The notes beneath the pieces are model-generated. The model saw nothing but the letters and a program-made list of their open reading frames with translations, had not been told where the DNA came from and made no database searches. This document shows positions 22,832-37,680 of a DNA stretch of 64,000 nucleotides, one piece after another (position 1 is the stretch's first letter; each line of letters begins with the position of its first letter). A program made the position numbers and the translations under genes. The stretch comes from Pyrenophora tritici-repentis (lineage: Eukaryota; Ascomycota; Dothideomycetes; Pleosporales; Pleosporaceae). The DNA is taken from contig NC_089391.1 of NCBI RefSeq assembly GCF_003171515.1, positions 1,922,001 to 1,986,000 on the forward strand, written 5' to 3'.

Positions 22832-23890
22832 TTAGCTATGCAGGGCGGCGTTTGCTAGCTGCATCCGATTCCCGTAGCCACCATATAGCCAGCCAACTGC
22901 ATCTGCCATATCATTATGATATGGGTTCCAGCCTTTGCATTCGTTAGATAGGGATAATCTGAACGCGATCGAGTTTTGCTTACCTTCAGGTGCGAAACCG
23001 CCTGCTGCTTTTCCTTTAATCTCTGCCCAAGACCTTTGCTCGCCCAAGCCTAGCTGAACGGCTGTTGCTTTCTTACCTCTCCTCGCCACGATACGCACCT
23101 CGCCTTTCAATTCTTGGTCCGGTCCTGCGATACGCCAGTTCTCATTAACTTCATGCCCTGGCTTTGCTTGCCACGGCTGCATGATACGTCCGTCTTCCGT
23201 CTTTTCGTTACCAGTGACCCCCTCTTGTTTGTCTGGAACAATGTACATCTGAACCTCGGCACCACCCTCTTCACCGTCGCGTTCTTTGAGAAGCGCATCC
23301 CATGTCTCGGGTTGCGCTGAGCGTTTGCGCCGATGGTCATAGCCTGAAGCGATGAAATCGGTGCATGGCGTAATGTAAGTGAGATGCTTCCATGCGTTGC
23401 TTCTCAAAAGCGCCTCGATATCAAAGTAGGTGACGACATCTCGCCAACCATCGCCCATGCCAAACCCGTGCCAGCAATCTTCAACAACCAAGGTATCCAA
23501 ACAAAGACCGGGAAGCAAAGCAAGCGCCTGAGCTGCGTAGTAGGTAGGGTAATACTGTGATCCTCCCGAAACGTATAAAGGAAATGGGAAGGCGCGCACC
23601 CGTATGTGCCGGAGCCGCGTCACCACACTTTGGTCGACAGAGAGGAGAGTCTCGAGTAAATCTTCCGTGCCGCGAAAATGCAGGGTGCAGTTGAGGGGTA
23701 GATGACGATTTGCTTCGGCAAGTACCTGATGACAGCTGAGCAAGATCGCTATGCGATTCGAAGGCTCTTGCGCGTCGCCAGATTTCCCGGTCTTCTTGAG
23801 GCCATGCCGAATGGTATAGCTACTGAAAAGGAATCCATATATGAGCTCGCGCAGCTCCACGGGAATTGTGAGGAAAGTTGGCGCATTCAT
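22832..23890 (-). CDS. F-box-like fungal protein, hypothetical
   Basis: A single-exon 352-aa protein. The N-terminus (FLTIPVELRELIYGFLFSS) is the F-box-like motif common to a large, expanded set of Pleosporales proteins, followed by an ILLSCHQVLAEANRHL segment typical of the same group. The middle is rich in aromatic residues; a charged region with EKTEDGRIMQPWQAKPGHEV follows. No repeat or enzyme domain is visible. By family analogy it may act as a substrate adaptor in a Skp1-cullin ligase, but members of this expanded group are largely unstudied. The ATG at 23890 precedes the motif by six residues, the usual distance. Confidence 0.7.
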   Translation of the reverse strand: MNAPTFLTIPVELRELIYGFLFSSYTIRHGLKKTGKSGDAQEPSNRIAILLSCHQVLAEANRHLPLNCTLHFRGTEDLLETLLSVDQSVVTRLRHIRVRAFPFPLYVSGGSQYYPTYYAAQALALLPGLCLDTLVVEDCWHGFGMGDGWRDVVTYFDIEALLRSNAWKHLTYITPCTDFIASGYDHRRKRSAQPETWDALLKERDGEEGGAEVQMYIVPDKQEGVTGNEKTEDGRIMQPWQAKPGHEVNENWRIAGPDQELKGEVRIVARRGKKATAVQLGLGEQRSWAEIKGKAAGGFAPEGKQNSIAFRLSLSNECKGWNPYHNDMADAVGWLYGGYGNRMQLANAALHS

Positions 23891-24358
23891 CGTGCTGTTG
23901 GTAAGTACCTAGGTATCGTTGCTGCGCTAGCGACCAACGTCTGAATAATCCCTCAGAACAAAGACGGCTGATAGCAAGCTTTATATCTGAAAACGAGCAT
24001 TACCGAGGTCAGTAAAAAAGCACCACATGATGTTGTTAGCTCTGTTGATAAGCACGACTAGGAACCCGGGCTATATGATCTTCCCTGGCGACAGCTGTCA
24101 GAGCCCAAGGCACTGGGACCCGCGGAGTTCCAGGAATCCATGCATTCTTAGTGGCGTTTTACGGGCTGACGTCACGTGTCTAGCAGTTGTCTTAGATAAA
24201 GCGGTAGATAGGAGATTATTCCGCCAAGCAGTGGCTTGTTCGTAATCTTCCGAAAAAGACTTGCTCGGGGTGTTGTGAGGAATGTGCTGTGCAGGTGCTA
24301 GAAGGGCACCAACGCATCCAAAATCGGCCGTACTCTACCTTGACACGCTATTCCCAAA
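23891..24358. other. Promoter of the F-box-like gene / 3' flank of the kinase
   Basis: About 470 bp between two minus-strand genes; contains a CRE/E-box composite at 24167-24178 and no gene. Confidence 0.5.
24167..24178. promoter_or_regulatory. Overlapping CRE and E-box (TGACGTCACGTG)
   Basis: TGACGTCA, the ATF/CREB bZIP palindrome, overlaps CACGTG, the bHLH E-box. It lies about 280 bp upstream of the F-box-like gene (start 23890, minus strand). Binding in vivo is inference. Confidence 0.4.
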
Positions 24359-26302
<1,944 letters not shown>

Positions 26303-27485
26303 CTATTCTACCTTGGAACGCCCACGAACTCGCTGTTGCTCCTCTTGCAGCTTCTTCTGCTGCCACTGCCACTCAACTAATACAGGCAAGAACTGCCACA
26401 GGTCGAACTCGGGCCAGAGACACTTGAGGAATACAATGGAGGTGTTCTCGTGAGCTTGCCAGAGCATAAAGTCGCTCAGTCGCTCGACGCCTGAAGTACG
26501 GACTAGCAAGTCGAGAGGTGGGGCGTCGGCTGTCATCATGTTATCGTTCAGTGTCTGGGCGCTAATTGACTCCGGGTCTAGGAACGTGGGCCCGTTTTGC
26601 GCATCGTCCTTCTCTGACGGGTTGATGACGGTTGAAGTTGACGAGGATCTGCTGTCGTCGGCTCCAGTCGGTTCTTTGGACGATGGCGACGCCGACCGCG
26701 ACTCAGGCTGCTCCGCCCCACCTTCCGTGTCCTCCTCCAGCATTTGCTTCCTAATGTGTTGTGTGATATGTGATTCGGAAAAAGTGCGTTTCGAGGGGGT
26801 GGTGAGGTTATGAATGGGCGTGCTGTATGTCTCCACCGTCTTCATAACTGCCGTTGTGATTTCGTGCCGCGAGGTATATGGGAAGCAGACATTCAATACG
26901 GCCCTGTAAAACGTCAGCGGGCGTCTCGGCAGAATTGCATGGTCTCGTACTTCTTGTTGTGCGCAGTCATGGCAACTGCCTTGTCGACGGCCATCAGGAC
27001 ATCCGGGCTGATGAGCTCACGCTGGCCCAGGACGCGGACAGATGCGCCGTAGCGGTCCAGTAACGCTCCATGCTCGGCCAGCTGCTGCAGCTTGACCTTG
27101 GCCATGGACATGAGTGCATCCACTTCATGCTTTGAACGCTTAAAGTTCTCAATGCTAAAGGCATAGATAGTCACAACCTTGACACCAGTCTTGTAGCAGA
27201 CTTCGAGGATCTGGCGGAAGCGTTAGCATTGCACGTGGACAGGCTGGGTTTGGTCTGGCGTACTCGTGCCAACGACTCGAAGCCTAGATTGTGCCCTTCT
27301 ACAGTCTCAATGTGGTGGTTGCGCGCAAAGCGTCGGTTTCCATCCATGACAAAGGCGACATGCTGTGGAACTGGACCTTGTTTGAGAGACCCAATGAGGA
27401 GCTCCCGCAACTGTCTGACTGTCCATGCGACTGGAGGCGATGTCGCGAACCACTTGTGTATGCGGGAGTCGTGGAGGGAGCCCAT
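26303..27485 (-). CDS. rer2: Dehydrodolichyl diphosphate synthase, cis-prenyltransferase (Rer2/Srt1 type)
   Basis: Elongates farnesyl diphosphate with isopentenyl units in cis configuration to make dolichol precursors for protein glycosylation and GPI anchors, at the ER or lipid droplets. Three exons, 27264..27485, 26951..27210 and 26303..26903; 360 aa. Signatures: [13 protein letters not shown] with catalytic Asp48 and the DGNRR phosphate loop, [13 protein letters not shown], the conserved CFPYTSR that the second splice (donor GTACGA) restores, and [15 protein letters not shown]. Between CFPYTSR and RTSG lies an acidic Ser-rich insert of about 100 residues, expected as a surface loop and longer than in yeast. 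Divergent from the coiled-coil gene at 27940. The partner subunit Nus1 is not in the window. Rer2 and Srt1 cannot be told apart here. Confidence 0.9.
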
Positions 27486-27939
27486 GGTGAATATTCCTGA
27501 CTGTTCCGGCTTTAGCTTCTATAGGGGCTGCGGACTTCCGATGTGGCTGCAAGCAGTATCAATGGACGCGTATGCGTATGAAATGGAAGTCGCTATGCAA
27601 AGGCAATATCGCTACTAGAATTCAGGCTATCATTGTATATAAAGATTGCGGCCCACGGCAAAGGTGCTACGTAACAGATCAAGGGCGCAGCGAGCCCTGA
27701 CGCGCCTGCCACGCACCTGAGCGGTCGGGGGTCCTTTCCGCCCTGCGCCTAGAGTGGCTGGTGGCGCTGAGTCAGCGTGGCGCCACTCACCGTCGCTTCC
27801 GACTCCCTCGATCCTTGCCGACTTTCCGTTCTTCTTTCTTCGCTATCGACCGCGAGCCTCTCTGCCGCGTCATCAAAGCTCGCAGCTGCCCTCCCTCGCC
27901 CTTCAATATCCCTTTGTCCGTTCTTGTGCTGACGACGCC
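27486..27939. promoter_or_regulatory. Shared divergent promoter region
   Basis: 454 bp between the start codons of the cis-prenyltransferase (minus) and the coiled-coil gene (plus). Pyrimidine-rich tracts (for example near 27790-27900) precede the plus-strand start. No TATA box is obvious. Confidence 0.45.
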
Positions 27940-29654
27940 ATGGCTGAAGAGGCTCCGCGCAACGTCACAGAGCTTGCTGGGCAGCTTGTCGAAGGGTTTG
28001 CTGCTTTGAGTGGAGAATACCAGGCTCTGTTCGCTCAACATAGGCAGCTGGAAAGCAAGCTCTCGTGGGCCAAGCAACAGGTACGTGATGATGACTACTT
28101 TCATTCACCCCCCTTCCCTTGTGATGATAAACTTTAGCTCTAGACCTGCAGCTGCACTCGCGGCTTTGACAGAAAACAACCACAGCATAACCTGACCGGA
28201 ACCCATCACATACGCTTCAGCATGATACACATTTGTAGAACCTTGCTGACCATATCCAGTACCTTGATCTCCTCAAGCATTTCACACCTGATACGCTTCC
28301 GCAAGATCATCTTACCTTCCTGCAGGATCTAGAGCGGGTTGGAGATGATCAAGCACGCATGCCGTTGAACTTGGTGGAACAATTAGCACATAGCGATGAT
28401 GTAGAGCGCAAGAGTCGGGCATTGGTGATACAGAAAGCGGAGGAGGCTGCTGCCCAGCTGCGTGCCCCTGAAAATTCTGCAAGCGTAAAGATATGGAGTG
28501 GCCCGTCAGCAGACGAGCTTGCTCCACTACCTGAGATACACACCAATAGAGCCACTTCACCACTTGAAAAAGATTTTACGGTCGCTGGAACTCCCAGTAA
28601 GCTTGCCTGTCCTTTTGCTGCTGGAGGTGGCAGAGGCAGCCCGCTTGCTACACCGCGAAGCTCGACTTCCCGACTAAGTCTGCGTGGCCGTCGATCAAAA
28701 CGACCGTCCTTTGCCGATCCCATCCGTGCCGAAATATGCACCAGTGACCCTGCCTCGGTGACCGCCTCAGTAGCCGTATCTGGTTCCGCTGCCGTCTGTC
28801 CCATACGATTCCTCGATCAACATAACCCAGAGGAGGTTGCAAAATACTTTGAGAAACACAAGCATGAGCTACCCAGAAGCCATGAGGTCTGCATCACACG
28901 CTTCCAGAGCAATCAAGAGAGCATTGAACAGCTGGACCGCAAATACGGCAATTTGGTCAACATGATCCAAGGGTTGGGGCAGAAGCACCAGGCGTGGTTA
29001 CCCGAGGATCCTGACGACGCAATAGAGGAAGAGCCCGAGGCCGAGCTCGACCTGAGCGTCAACCTCAAGGCAGATGACAAAGTTCAGAACTGGGCGTCTG
29101 CCGTGTCGGCCAGTCTTCACGATGGCACTCCGCCGCCAGAGGAAGGATCAGAGGAGCATGCACATGCTGAGGATGAAACTAGGACAGCGCACTTTGACCG
29201 GCCTCTCAAGGAAGTCCGCGTCGGGGAGTCGCCAAGTCGACCCTGGGGCATTTCAATACCAGCAAAGTACACAAACGCAGACAGCTCTTCTTCAGTGGGC
29301 TCCGTGCCTACCGCGTCACCGCAACTGCCACTCAATACTGACCGACCGATCGGAGAGACGCCTCAAAGGGTTGGCAAATGTCCCATCGACCATGGCGCAA
29401 TGGGCCAGATGCCCGAACAACATCACGATCCACCGTCTGCTCCAACGCCGCAGTCGCAACATGGATTTGCGACGACTGCTATGCCACCTTCAGAACCCCC
29501 ACCTCAGCCCCCGCTGCCGGAAAAGCCAAAAGAGACAGGAGGCCATACGATGATTCCACAAATGGTCTTCAACGGACCTGTGTTCCTAGGATATCCTCCA
29601 GATCAACTGGCTATAATCCTGCAGAACAGTAACCTTGGCTCGGCGATGCGGTAA
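27940..29654 (+). CDS. Conserved fungal coiled-coil protein, function unknown
   Basis: Two exons, 27940..28080 and 28260..29654, with a 179-nt intron (GTACGT, ATATCCAG); 511 aa. An N-terminal helix (ELAGQLVEGFAALSGEYQAL) continues across the splice into YLDLLKHFTPDTLP. A central conserved block, CPIRFLDQHNPEEVAKYFE followed by KHELPRSHEVC and KYGNLVNMIQGLGQKHQAWL, is one I recall from many ascomycete proteins of unknown function. Flanking regions are Ser/Pro-rich; one segment is basic (RLSLRGRRSKRPSF) and the C-terminus is Pro-rich and ends NSNLGSAMR. There are no membrane segments. The intron is longer than its neighbours and stays open in one frame, so an unrecognised small exon inside it is possible. 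A GTAAGC overlaps the stop codon, so a further 3' exon cannot be excluded. Confidence 0.7.
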
Positions 29655-29902
29655 GCCTGGTGCTGCATGCACATTTTCGATTCGCTGGCTAGTTGATTTG
29701 AGGTATTGTATTGTAATCAGAAGGTAGGCTTCAACCATTGCTTGCCTCACAACTGCGCTTCACTATCAGTCTATTGGTGTTATCCGACTTCTCTTGGTTT
29801 CAGCCGTCATTCCCGTGCAGTACATGGCCATTTGAGCCAGTTTAGCCATTTTGTCTTGCAACTTAGTCGCCCCTCGTTTCTGCTGCTGTTTAACGACTAT
29901 CC

Positions 29903-30596
29903 TCACTTCTTCTTCAGGTCCGTCATCCAGGTCCGTACGCCCTTTGCGCTATCGTGGGCAGCTCGGAATACTAGGCTATGGTTAGCTGCTGCACACTAAC
30001 TTTTAGCGGACGAAGCCTACACTGGCGCTCGTTCTCGTCTAGGCCTCGCATAAAGTCAGCGCCTTCGCCTAGCGCACCCCGTGGGTTGTGAGCTTGATCG
30101 GCTATGAGGGCTGCCCTGGCTTTGAACGTCTAGAAAGTCAGCATCGATGTCGACCCTGTTGACTCATGATGAAACTCACATCACTCAGCACCTCGATCAT
30201 CTCTTCCTCTTCAAAGAGCTCCAAGATACGCGCACCGAGATTGTAGAAGTGTGGCGCGAGGGCTCGCAAATCGACAGTTCGCGGGTCAGCTTTGAGGGCG
30301 TTCAAAACGCGTGGAGACAGGGCGAAGGGTGGGTCGATTGTCACAAGGGAGGATGTATTCAGACTCTGGCTGTAAACAAAGTAAATAGATCATCCTGATG
30401 GAATGAAAACAATCGTATTATACCTGAGTGCAAGCATCTCACCAAGCCATAGTGGAAGTTCGACTTTTGAGCCATGCTTTATGTCGCCGCTCATGTTGCC
30501 TTCGAGATAGCCGAGACCAGGAACGGTAAGCTCAAAGGTACAAGGTACCTTTTGAGCATCCGTAAGGATAGCATCCACATCATAGTACGAGCCCAT
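29903..30596 (-). CDS. psf3: GINS complex subunit Psf3
   Basis: One of the four GINS subunits, which with Cdc45 and MCM2-7 form the replicative helicase. Four exons, 30424..30596, 30180..30369, 30023..30129 and 29903..29975, joined across short introns; 180 aa, the family's normal size. Conserved features: YYDVDAILTDAQKVPCTFEL at the N-terminus, GLGYLEGN, LPLWLGEMLAL, SPRVLNALKADPRTVDLRAL, ILELFEEEEMIEVLSD, NPRGALGEGADFMRGLDENE, and AHDSAKGVRTWM before the KKK end. Each splice restores family sequence. At the last splice (donor GTGTAG) the residue becomes His where relatives have Gln. Converges on the coiled-coil gene (248 bp between stops) and is divergent from Blm10. Confidence 0.92.
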
Positions 30597-31535
30597 CTTA
30601 TTATGTGTCAGTTAAGTAGGGTAATGGAAGTTGAAATGCAATCAGGCTTTGGACGCTGAAGTGCTGTTGTGCCCACACAGTGGCGATGCATGAGATTGCC
30701 AGTCCCGGAGCAAGAGACGCGTTGCGTGTCGTGTGACCAGCCTTGTGCATCGGGACGAATATGCAAGCAGATGAAAAGCGAAGATGGGATGCATGTGAAA
30801 CAGGGTGACGAGGATGAAGGACATGGAGTTGATGGTGTGCTTACCGTTGGGGCGCCTCTCTGTATTGCGCGTCTGCGAGTGCCTGGCCTAGGATGGACAG
30901 TATATAGCGCGTTTCGCCCGCAAGTAATGAATCACCTCGCACCGCGCTCAATGGCAATCGCTGCGCTTTATATTAACCAAGTGGAATTCCGGAGTTTTCA
31001 CGTCAACCAGTGCAACTGCAAATAACCAGGCACCCGCCCTACGGTCTCGAGATCGCTCCCCGCCGTGCCTCGCCTAGGGCTGCACCTCCATCGCCTGCTG
31101 GCCAAAGCTTCCCCCAGCCTAGATGTCATAGAAGAGGCGTCGGCTACGCACATGAACGACGATTTGCATTCGCCTTGTTGCCCATTGCACCTGACAAAGC
31201 TGAGCACAAAGCTTCTTCCCGACATTCGCTCGCAACCAAAAGCAGCCACACTACTCGGCGCATTGATAGAGAGAGTAAGTTGGTTGCGCCCGCGGGATTC
31301 ATCATCAGCCTCACTTGTAGTGGTTTACTGCTCTCTATACTACTCGACGCCAGCCTATCAACAACACGCACTCGACTACTTGCTGACTATTCAAGCTTAT
31401 ATTCGGCAAGCTCCAGCTGCCCTGCACCTGCGCATTGCCCGCTGTATATTGATGACGATACATTTCCACGACTCGTCCACCTCGCTCTAGACCCGCGGCA
31501 CACACGCCCCACGACCCCCACCACCAACCGGCATC
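30597..31535. promoter_or_regulatory. Divergent promoter region of psf3 and blm10
   Basis: 939 bp between start codons. No gene is seen; open frames upstream of 31536 look like leader sequence, and the part just before the Blm10 start is C/A-rich (CACGCCCC, ACCCCCACC) like a fungal 5' UTR. Confidence 0.45.
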
Positions 31536-34500
31536 ATGGCAGTCAGCGAGCGGATATCGCAGCTCATGGGCGCTCTTGATACTGGCTCAGGTCCAGATAC
31601 ATCTCGTGCCACCTCTCCAGGCGGCGACTGGCGACAGGCCAACGGTGGCATCAATGGCTCAGACGACAGACGCCGCCCACGGACTTTCCCCTATTTCGAA
31701 TACCTGCCTTACCAGACAGAAGACCAGAGCGATCGCGAAGAGAGTCTGAACACATGTCTGAAGCACCTCTACATCGCCGTGTCCGCGGGAGACTTTGCGC
31801 CGGGCGCAGTGCACTGGACACGCGAGATCCGGGGATGGTTGTCACTCAAGTTCGACCTCCCTCGGAGCACGCGAGTAAAGCTAGTGAACCTGTACTATGA
31901 GCTTGCACTCGCTCCAGGGCTGGACTACCTGGTGGCAGAGCGCTTTGCGAGCATGTTCATGGTCTTGACCAAGTAAGTTGCCACTGCTTCAAAGCCGACA
32001 TGGCGCCTGAAGACTGACACAACTACAGGCGTAAACACTACTTGCGACCCGGAAAAGACCTAATCCTCGATTGGCGACCGCTATACAGGGAACTGAAGAT
32101 GTTCGTTCTGCCATCGGAATCAGGGGGCTCACATCCGCCTAACGTGAAGCGTAACATTCGCACTCTGACCAAGATGTGCACCTTCGCACAGCTCTACTTC
32201 GATCCCAAAGAGATACCCGCCATATTTGAGGAGCTCCTGCCTTTCTTCAGTACATCCTTCAGCGAGAATGCCTTCGTCGTTGTGGGCTTGCTGAACTTGC
32301 TGCTTCCCACCCATCCAGCCCCGGAGGACATGAGCCAGCTGCTCCCGCAGGAATATCTCCCCACATTCTTCCATCTTTGGTCACTTGTGAATCGATCGCG
32401 GTTGTTTGATGCCCACTACATTGATACACTGTCACGGCTTGCCAGGGACAATTTGCCAGCCCCGCATGTGCCTTTCTCACAATATGGTGTCTTCACAGGG
32501 GAGCAGTCGTCACAAATCTTTACAGCGATCTTGCGACTGCTCGAAATTCCGGTTGGTCAGGCGACCTCGCCGTACAGCAGTTCAGTGGACCTCGGTGCCG
32601 GTCTGGCCGTCATGCTTGATCGTGACCCACGCAAGCACCCTTCAACCCATCACATCGCCCGCATCATTGCCATGTCTCTTTCTCCCGCATGCGCAGAGCA
32701 TCCAGATTCCATCCTGACAAAACTCGAGGGTTTGATACAGGCTGTGGAGACTTTCTTCCATCCATCGAATTCTGGTTCCTGGACTAGGCCGCTCGCTCAG
32801 TTTGTATACTACTTGGCGGATATATTCGTGCTGCGTTGGAACCGAGAGCACAGTGGCGAGGTGGATGTGCCAGAAGACCGACAGCTCAATGACGCGGTGA
32901 AGCGACGATTCGTGCTCTGTCTGCGGGAGGTCACGTTCATGGGCATCTTCTCCAAGAGCGACAAAGCCGTGCAATACGCCCTGTCTACCCTACAGAGCTT
33001 GGCGCATCTAGAGCCCAGCCTGATCCTCCCCGGTGCGTTACAGCGAATATACCCCGCGATGCAGGGGCTTGTTGAGGTACATCGCACCATCTCGTCAATC
33101 CGTGCACTACACATGCTCTCCAAAGTTATGGCCAAGACAAAGGGCTTCCGGTGTCACGTCACATCGGTACTCGGCCTTGCACTACCTGGTATCGATGCCA
33201 ATGACCTGGAAAAGACCGTGCACACGTTGCAGTACATCCAAGGCGTGTGCTACCTCATCCCATTTCAAGATCTTACAAAGGCGAAGAAGGCGTCAATCGA
33301 GGCAACTTCCAGAGATGGAGCAACCACGCCAATGGAGGATGCAGGCGGTAACACTGGTCTTGCTGTGGAATGGATCACAGCGCAAGTCGAGCGACTGGAG
33401 AGCGCCAACGGCAACATTGAGATCGACTACAGCAAAGAGCTTAGTGACGAAGACGAAGCTATGATTTTGCGGTCATCCACAACTGGGCTTAACGAATTTC
33501 TCATTACATTCCTTGGTCGTGTCTTCACGCTCTTGGAGAATTTGCCAGATGCCTCTAGAGTTCGGAGTGGCTCACCTGAAGAATATGTGGTTAACCAGCT
33601 TCCCGCTGCCTTCACACCGCTGCTGGCTGCACTCTCGCCTGAGCTGTATGACGTTGCGCTAGACAAGATTGCAAACTTCATCACGAACCATGTTGTTCAC
33701 CAAGCCCGAGACGCGATTGCGTTCATCTGCAACAGTCTTGTTAAAATCAACCCCGAGAAAGCCCTGAAGCGACTATTACCTCATCTCTTTGCAGGTATCC
33801 GTACTGAGATTGAAGAGATCGGTGCTGGCTCCACGCGAACAACAGGCGCTGAAGTCCTCCCTCGTGATCGGGCACTTGTCTGGAATCTGTGTATTCTTAG
33901 CATGTGCGTCGTCCATGTCGGTGATGCAGTCCTTGAATGGAAGGACGAGCTGTTTGAGATTGCAGAATACATGCAACAGCGCTGCCGAGGCACGCCCACT
34001 GTCCATGTTTCCAACTTCATTCATCATTTGCTGCTCAATCTGACATGTACCTACACCATCGACTATTCCATCTATGAAGACGATGAACTCGAAGAGGGCT
34101 TGTCAACTGAGTCATGGGGTAGGCAAGTAGATGTAAAGAAGTTGACAATCAAATGGCACACTCCCAACTCAGAGGAGATTGACTTCGCTGTCAAGCTCTT
34201 TGAGACACATGCCAACAACTCAATGAAGGCACTCAAAGCCCTCACGCAGCCTGACTCGCCGATTAAGCGCGAAGGCACTGGCAAAGATTGGTCAGACGAG
34301 GTGTCACGAAACCTGGTTCTGTTGCGATTGATTATATCCGGTATCTCAGTCTTATTTGATGTTCGGCACGATCAAGTCATCGATGGCAACGAGTCTGATA
34401 GCGACTCCAACTCAGACGCAATGGATACAGAAGGCATAGATGACGACGCCGGTCTGGGAGAGGCTGAAGACGAAGAGGTCAAACCCACATTCCAGTATGA

Positions 34501-37500
34501 AGCTGGTTACCCACTACGTCGCGGGGATGCCACATACAACCTTATCCACGATCTGCGGAGAAAGGTCGGTGAGATGTTGCACAACGTGCATCAGTTCCTA
34601 ATCGCGAAACAACCCGATGATGTTCCTTGCTTCAACTCACTGTACAACGCTTATCGCTCCTGGTTCATCGATGTCGGTATCGAGCGATCAGCTCATGTAC
34701 TCGACAGAATATCAAGACTATTGGAGAACGATGAGCGACCTTTCAGGTTCAGTGGACTGCGTAAGCAATACCCGCGACCTCTACTAGTCCGACGCGCAAA
34801 TGTTTATCATTTGCAACGACTACGGCACAACGCGAACCCACGACCCAAGACTGATCTTGACATGGTCCTGCTGCTTGATCTCGCCGAATCCAGTATATCC
34901 CTTTACACGGAGATCCGACGCACTGCGCAAACAGCAAATGAGTCCGCGGTCAAGTGTGTGCTTGGCGCTAGACCCCTCGTCGTTCCATCTCTCCTCGACG
35001 CATTTGTCAAGGCTGTAGCTGAGAGTGACTATCCTCGTATCAAGGGTGCCATGTTCGCGCTGTTGTTCGGTAGCTTGGCAAAGACAATAAGTCGCGATTG
35101 GCGCTTCACACCTAAGCTGATCAAGGCTTTCATTGAGGTCACGGGTGCCGATAAGCCTTCAGTGCAGAAGCTTGCAACAAACGCCACATTCCAGGTCATG
35201 GATATGGGGAAAGCAATGGAGCGCATGGTCATCTTGCCAAAGGAAGTCGTAGAAGCTATTGCATATGCCATTGACTCTAGCGAAGGTGATAGTGTACACG
35301 CCAAAGTCAACAAGCGACGGGACTACATCAAGAAGAAACGTGCTCGCATAGAAGGCAAGAAGGCGGAGTTGTCCAAAGAACTGGTCGAGATTGCCAACAC
35401 AGAGCACTGGAAAAAGGTCAGCCGTACTGCCGCCATCATCGTCAACCTAGGCATGCGTTACGACACCATTGCTTCGGATGAGATGATCGATCTCGTTGCG
35501 AAAGGATCTATCGACCAACACCCTAGTCTCCGAGGCTTGTATGCCGGCGCCCTCATTGGCCTCTACTCCGTCATTCAAACCCGCGCAATTACCGGACACA
35601 ACTACGAGAAGTACCTGCTGAGCGAAGAAGATCTGCCAGACAAGATCACCGTGGAAACCAAGCCTGAAGATCCAAACTGGACTGCAGAATACCTCGCAGC
35701 ATTTGCCCAGCCCGAGGCCAAGTATTACGTCGACTTTGATTATCCAGGATGGCTCGTATGGAACAAGACTATGACTGCATTCAAGCCCAATGCACCACAG
35801 TTGTCGTACGATGAGGTCGAGAACGGCGTCCGTCAGAAGATTGCGAAGCATCTCACCCGCTCCTGGTTCTCAAACTACTTTGCTTTCATGAAGCAGGAGC
35901 CGCGCGATAACAGTGCCGATCGGTTCCGCATGTCAAGTGCAATGGTGCTGACCCATTCGTTCGATCTCGTCTTTGCCGGTTTGACAGAAACCACTTTTGA
36001 AGACATCAAAGACCTGACCCAATCTGTATACGCTGACGGGAGCGATAAGCACCAACATCGCGCGACTTCTGAGATTATGGCTGCGTTGCTATCGTGCGCA
36101 CCGGACCTCAAGGCTGATCAGCGTGAAGCGGTATGGGAGTATGTCTTCCCAATCGTCCGTGGCATATTCCAAGATGGTTTGACACCCGAAAACTCTGGCT
36201 ACTGGACTACCTTCCTGCACGTCGTATTGCAATCGAAGGATCCACGACGAGGATGGCCGTTGGTCGACTGGCTGTCTAGTTTCCGCCTTGACATGGACTC
36301 TAATGCGGCCTTCAAGGAGAGCTCCAAGGTCCATCTGCTGACACAGTGCATCTGCGATGCAGGCTGGCATTTCCGCCTAGAGAAGCCGATTTTGGAAGAT
36401 TTCATGAAGCACCTTGATCATCCGTACAAGGGCGTACGTGAGGCTATGGGTCAAACGATCGCTAGTATTTTCAGGACTCGTTATCATGAATCGTACAAGG
36501 ACGTCAATACGCTCATCAAGGCACAGAAAGATGCTTCGTCGATCGGTGTCAGGCCATACCAGCCAACAGAGGAGTTCAGCAAGACCATTACTGAAGTCTT
36601 TGATCGTCTTGAGGTATGGCGCCACGAACGTCCTGCAGGACAACAGACTCCGTCATCATACACATCAGGTGGCAAGACCGTCCTTCTTTGGCTCGACTCT
36701 ACGCTCTCTTCATACGAGTGCACATCGCTCGTCAAATTCTTCCCAGATGTCTTTATGGAGCAGCTACTGCACATGATGGATATCAAAGAAGATCCTGAGC
36801 TGCAATCACTCGCATACCACGTCTTCCGTCATCTACCTAACATTCCGCATCGCGAAGGCGAGGACTCGGAATTTATTGCAGCCCTCATTCGCATCGGACG
36901 GAACGCGACCAGCTGGCATCAACGTCTCAGGATTCTAATCAACATCCAAGTCATCTACTTCCGCCGGCTGTTCCTCATGAGTGAGAAGCAGCAACAGAGT
37001 ATGTTCGACTGCGTTTCTGCCATGCTTTCAGACGTGCAACTCGAGGTCCGCATGGGCGCTGCAACTACGCTATCAGGAATGATTCGCTGCTCGCCTGTCG
37101 CGCTCCGCGACCGTCAAGTCTCAACACTCAAGGAGCGCTTCACCAAGCAACTGACCAAGAACCCGCTCCCCAAGAAGCGTACCCCTGGCACTCCTACCAC
37201 AGAACAAGGCAAGCTTGTCCTCACACGCCACGCTGCTGTGCTGGGTCTCGGTGCATTGGTCCAGGCTTTCCCTTACCAGAGCCCCCCACCGACATGGTTA
37301 CCGGATGTACTGGCTACACTAGCGAGAAAGGCAGCAGCTGATCCAGGAATGGTGGGCAAGAGTGTCAAGACTGTTCTTGCAGACTTCAAGAAGACGCGGC
37401 AGGATACATGGCATGTTGATGTCAAGGTATGTTTTCTGACTATCCATTAATTCATAATTTGATACAGATGCTAATTTGGAACCCAGGCATTCGAGCTGGA

Positions 37501-37549
37501 GCAGCTGGAGGACCTGGAAGGTGTTCTCTGGAAGAGTTATTTCGCTTAG
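31536..37549 (+). CDS. blm10: Proteasome activator Blm10/PA200
   Basis: A very large HEAT-repeat protein that caps the 20S core proteasome and opens its gate for small or unfolded and acetylated substrates. Three exons: 31536..31972, 32029..37426 and 37487..37549; 1965 aa, in the range of yeast Blm10 and PA200. The N-terminal block RTFPYFEYLPYQTEDQSDRE, SREIRGWL-like (TREIRGWLSLKFDLP), and KHYLRPGKDLILDWRPLY are family hallmarks, followed by helical repeats throughout. The last exon, placed from donor GTATGT and acceptor ACCCAG, ends DLEGVLWKSYFA, preserving the penultimate Tyr of the family's Tyr-Tyr/Phe-Ala C-terminal motif that inserts between alpha subunits and opens the gate. Using the retained intron would lose that tail. 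An acidic loop (ESDSDSNSDAMDTEGIDDD) lies near residue 935. Confidence 0.95.
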
Positions 37550-37680
37550 ACGAGGATGCAGATGAAGTTGCACTATGGGGTCGAAACTTATTAAATATGG
37601 AGCCAAAGAAATTTCACGGAAGAAAAAGATGATGGAGATGAAGCAAAGCTACATTGCAGTACTTTCGTTACAGCTCATGT

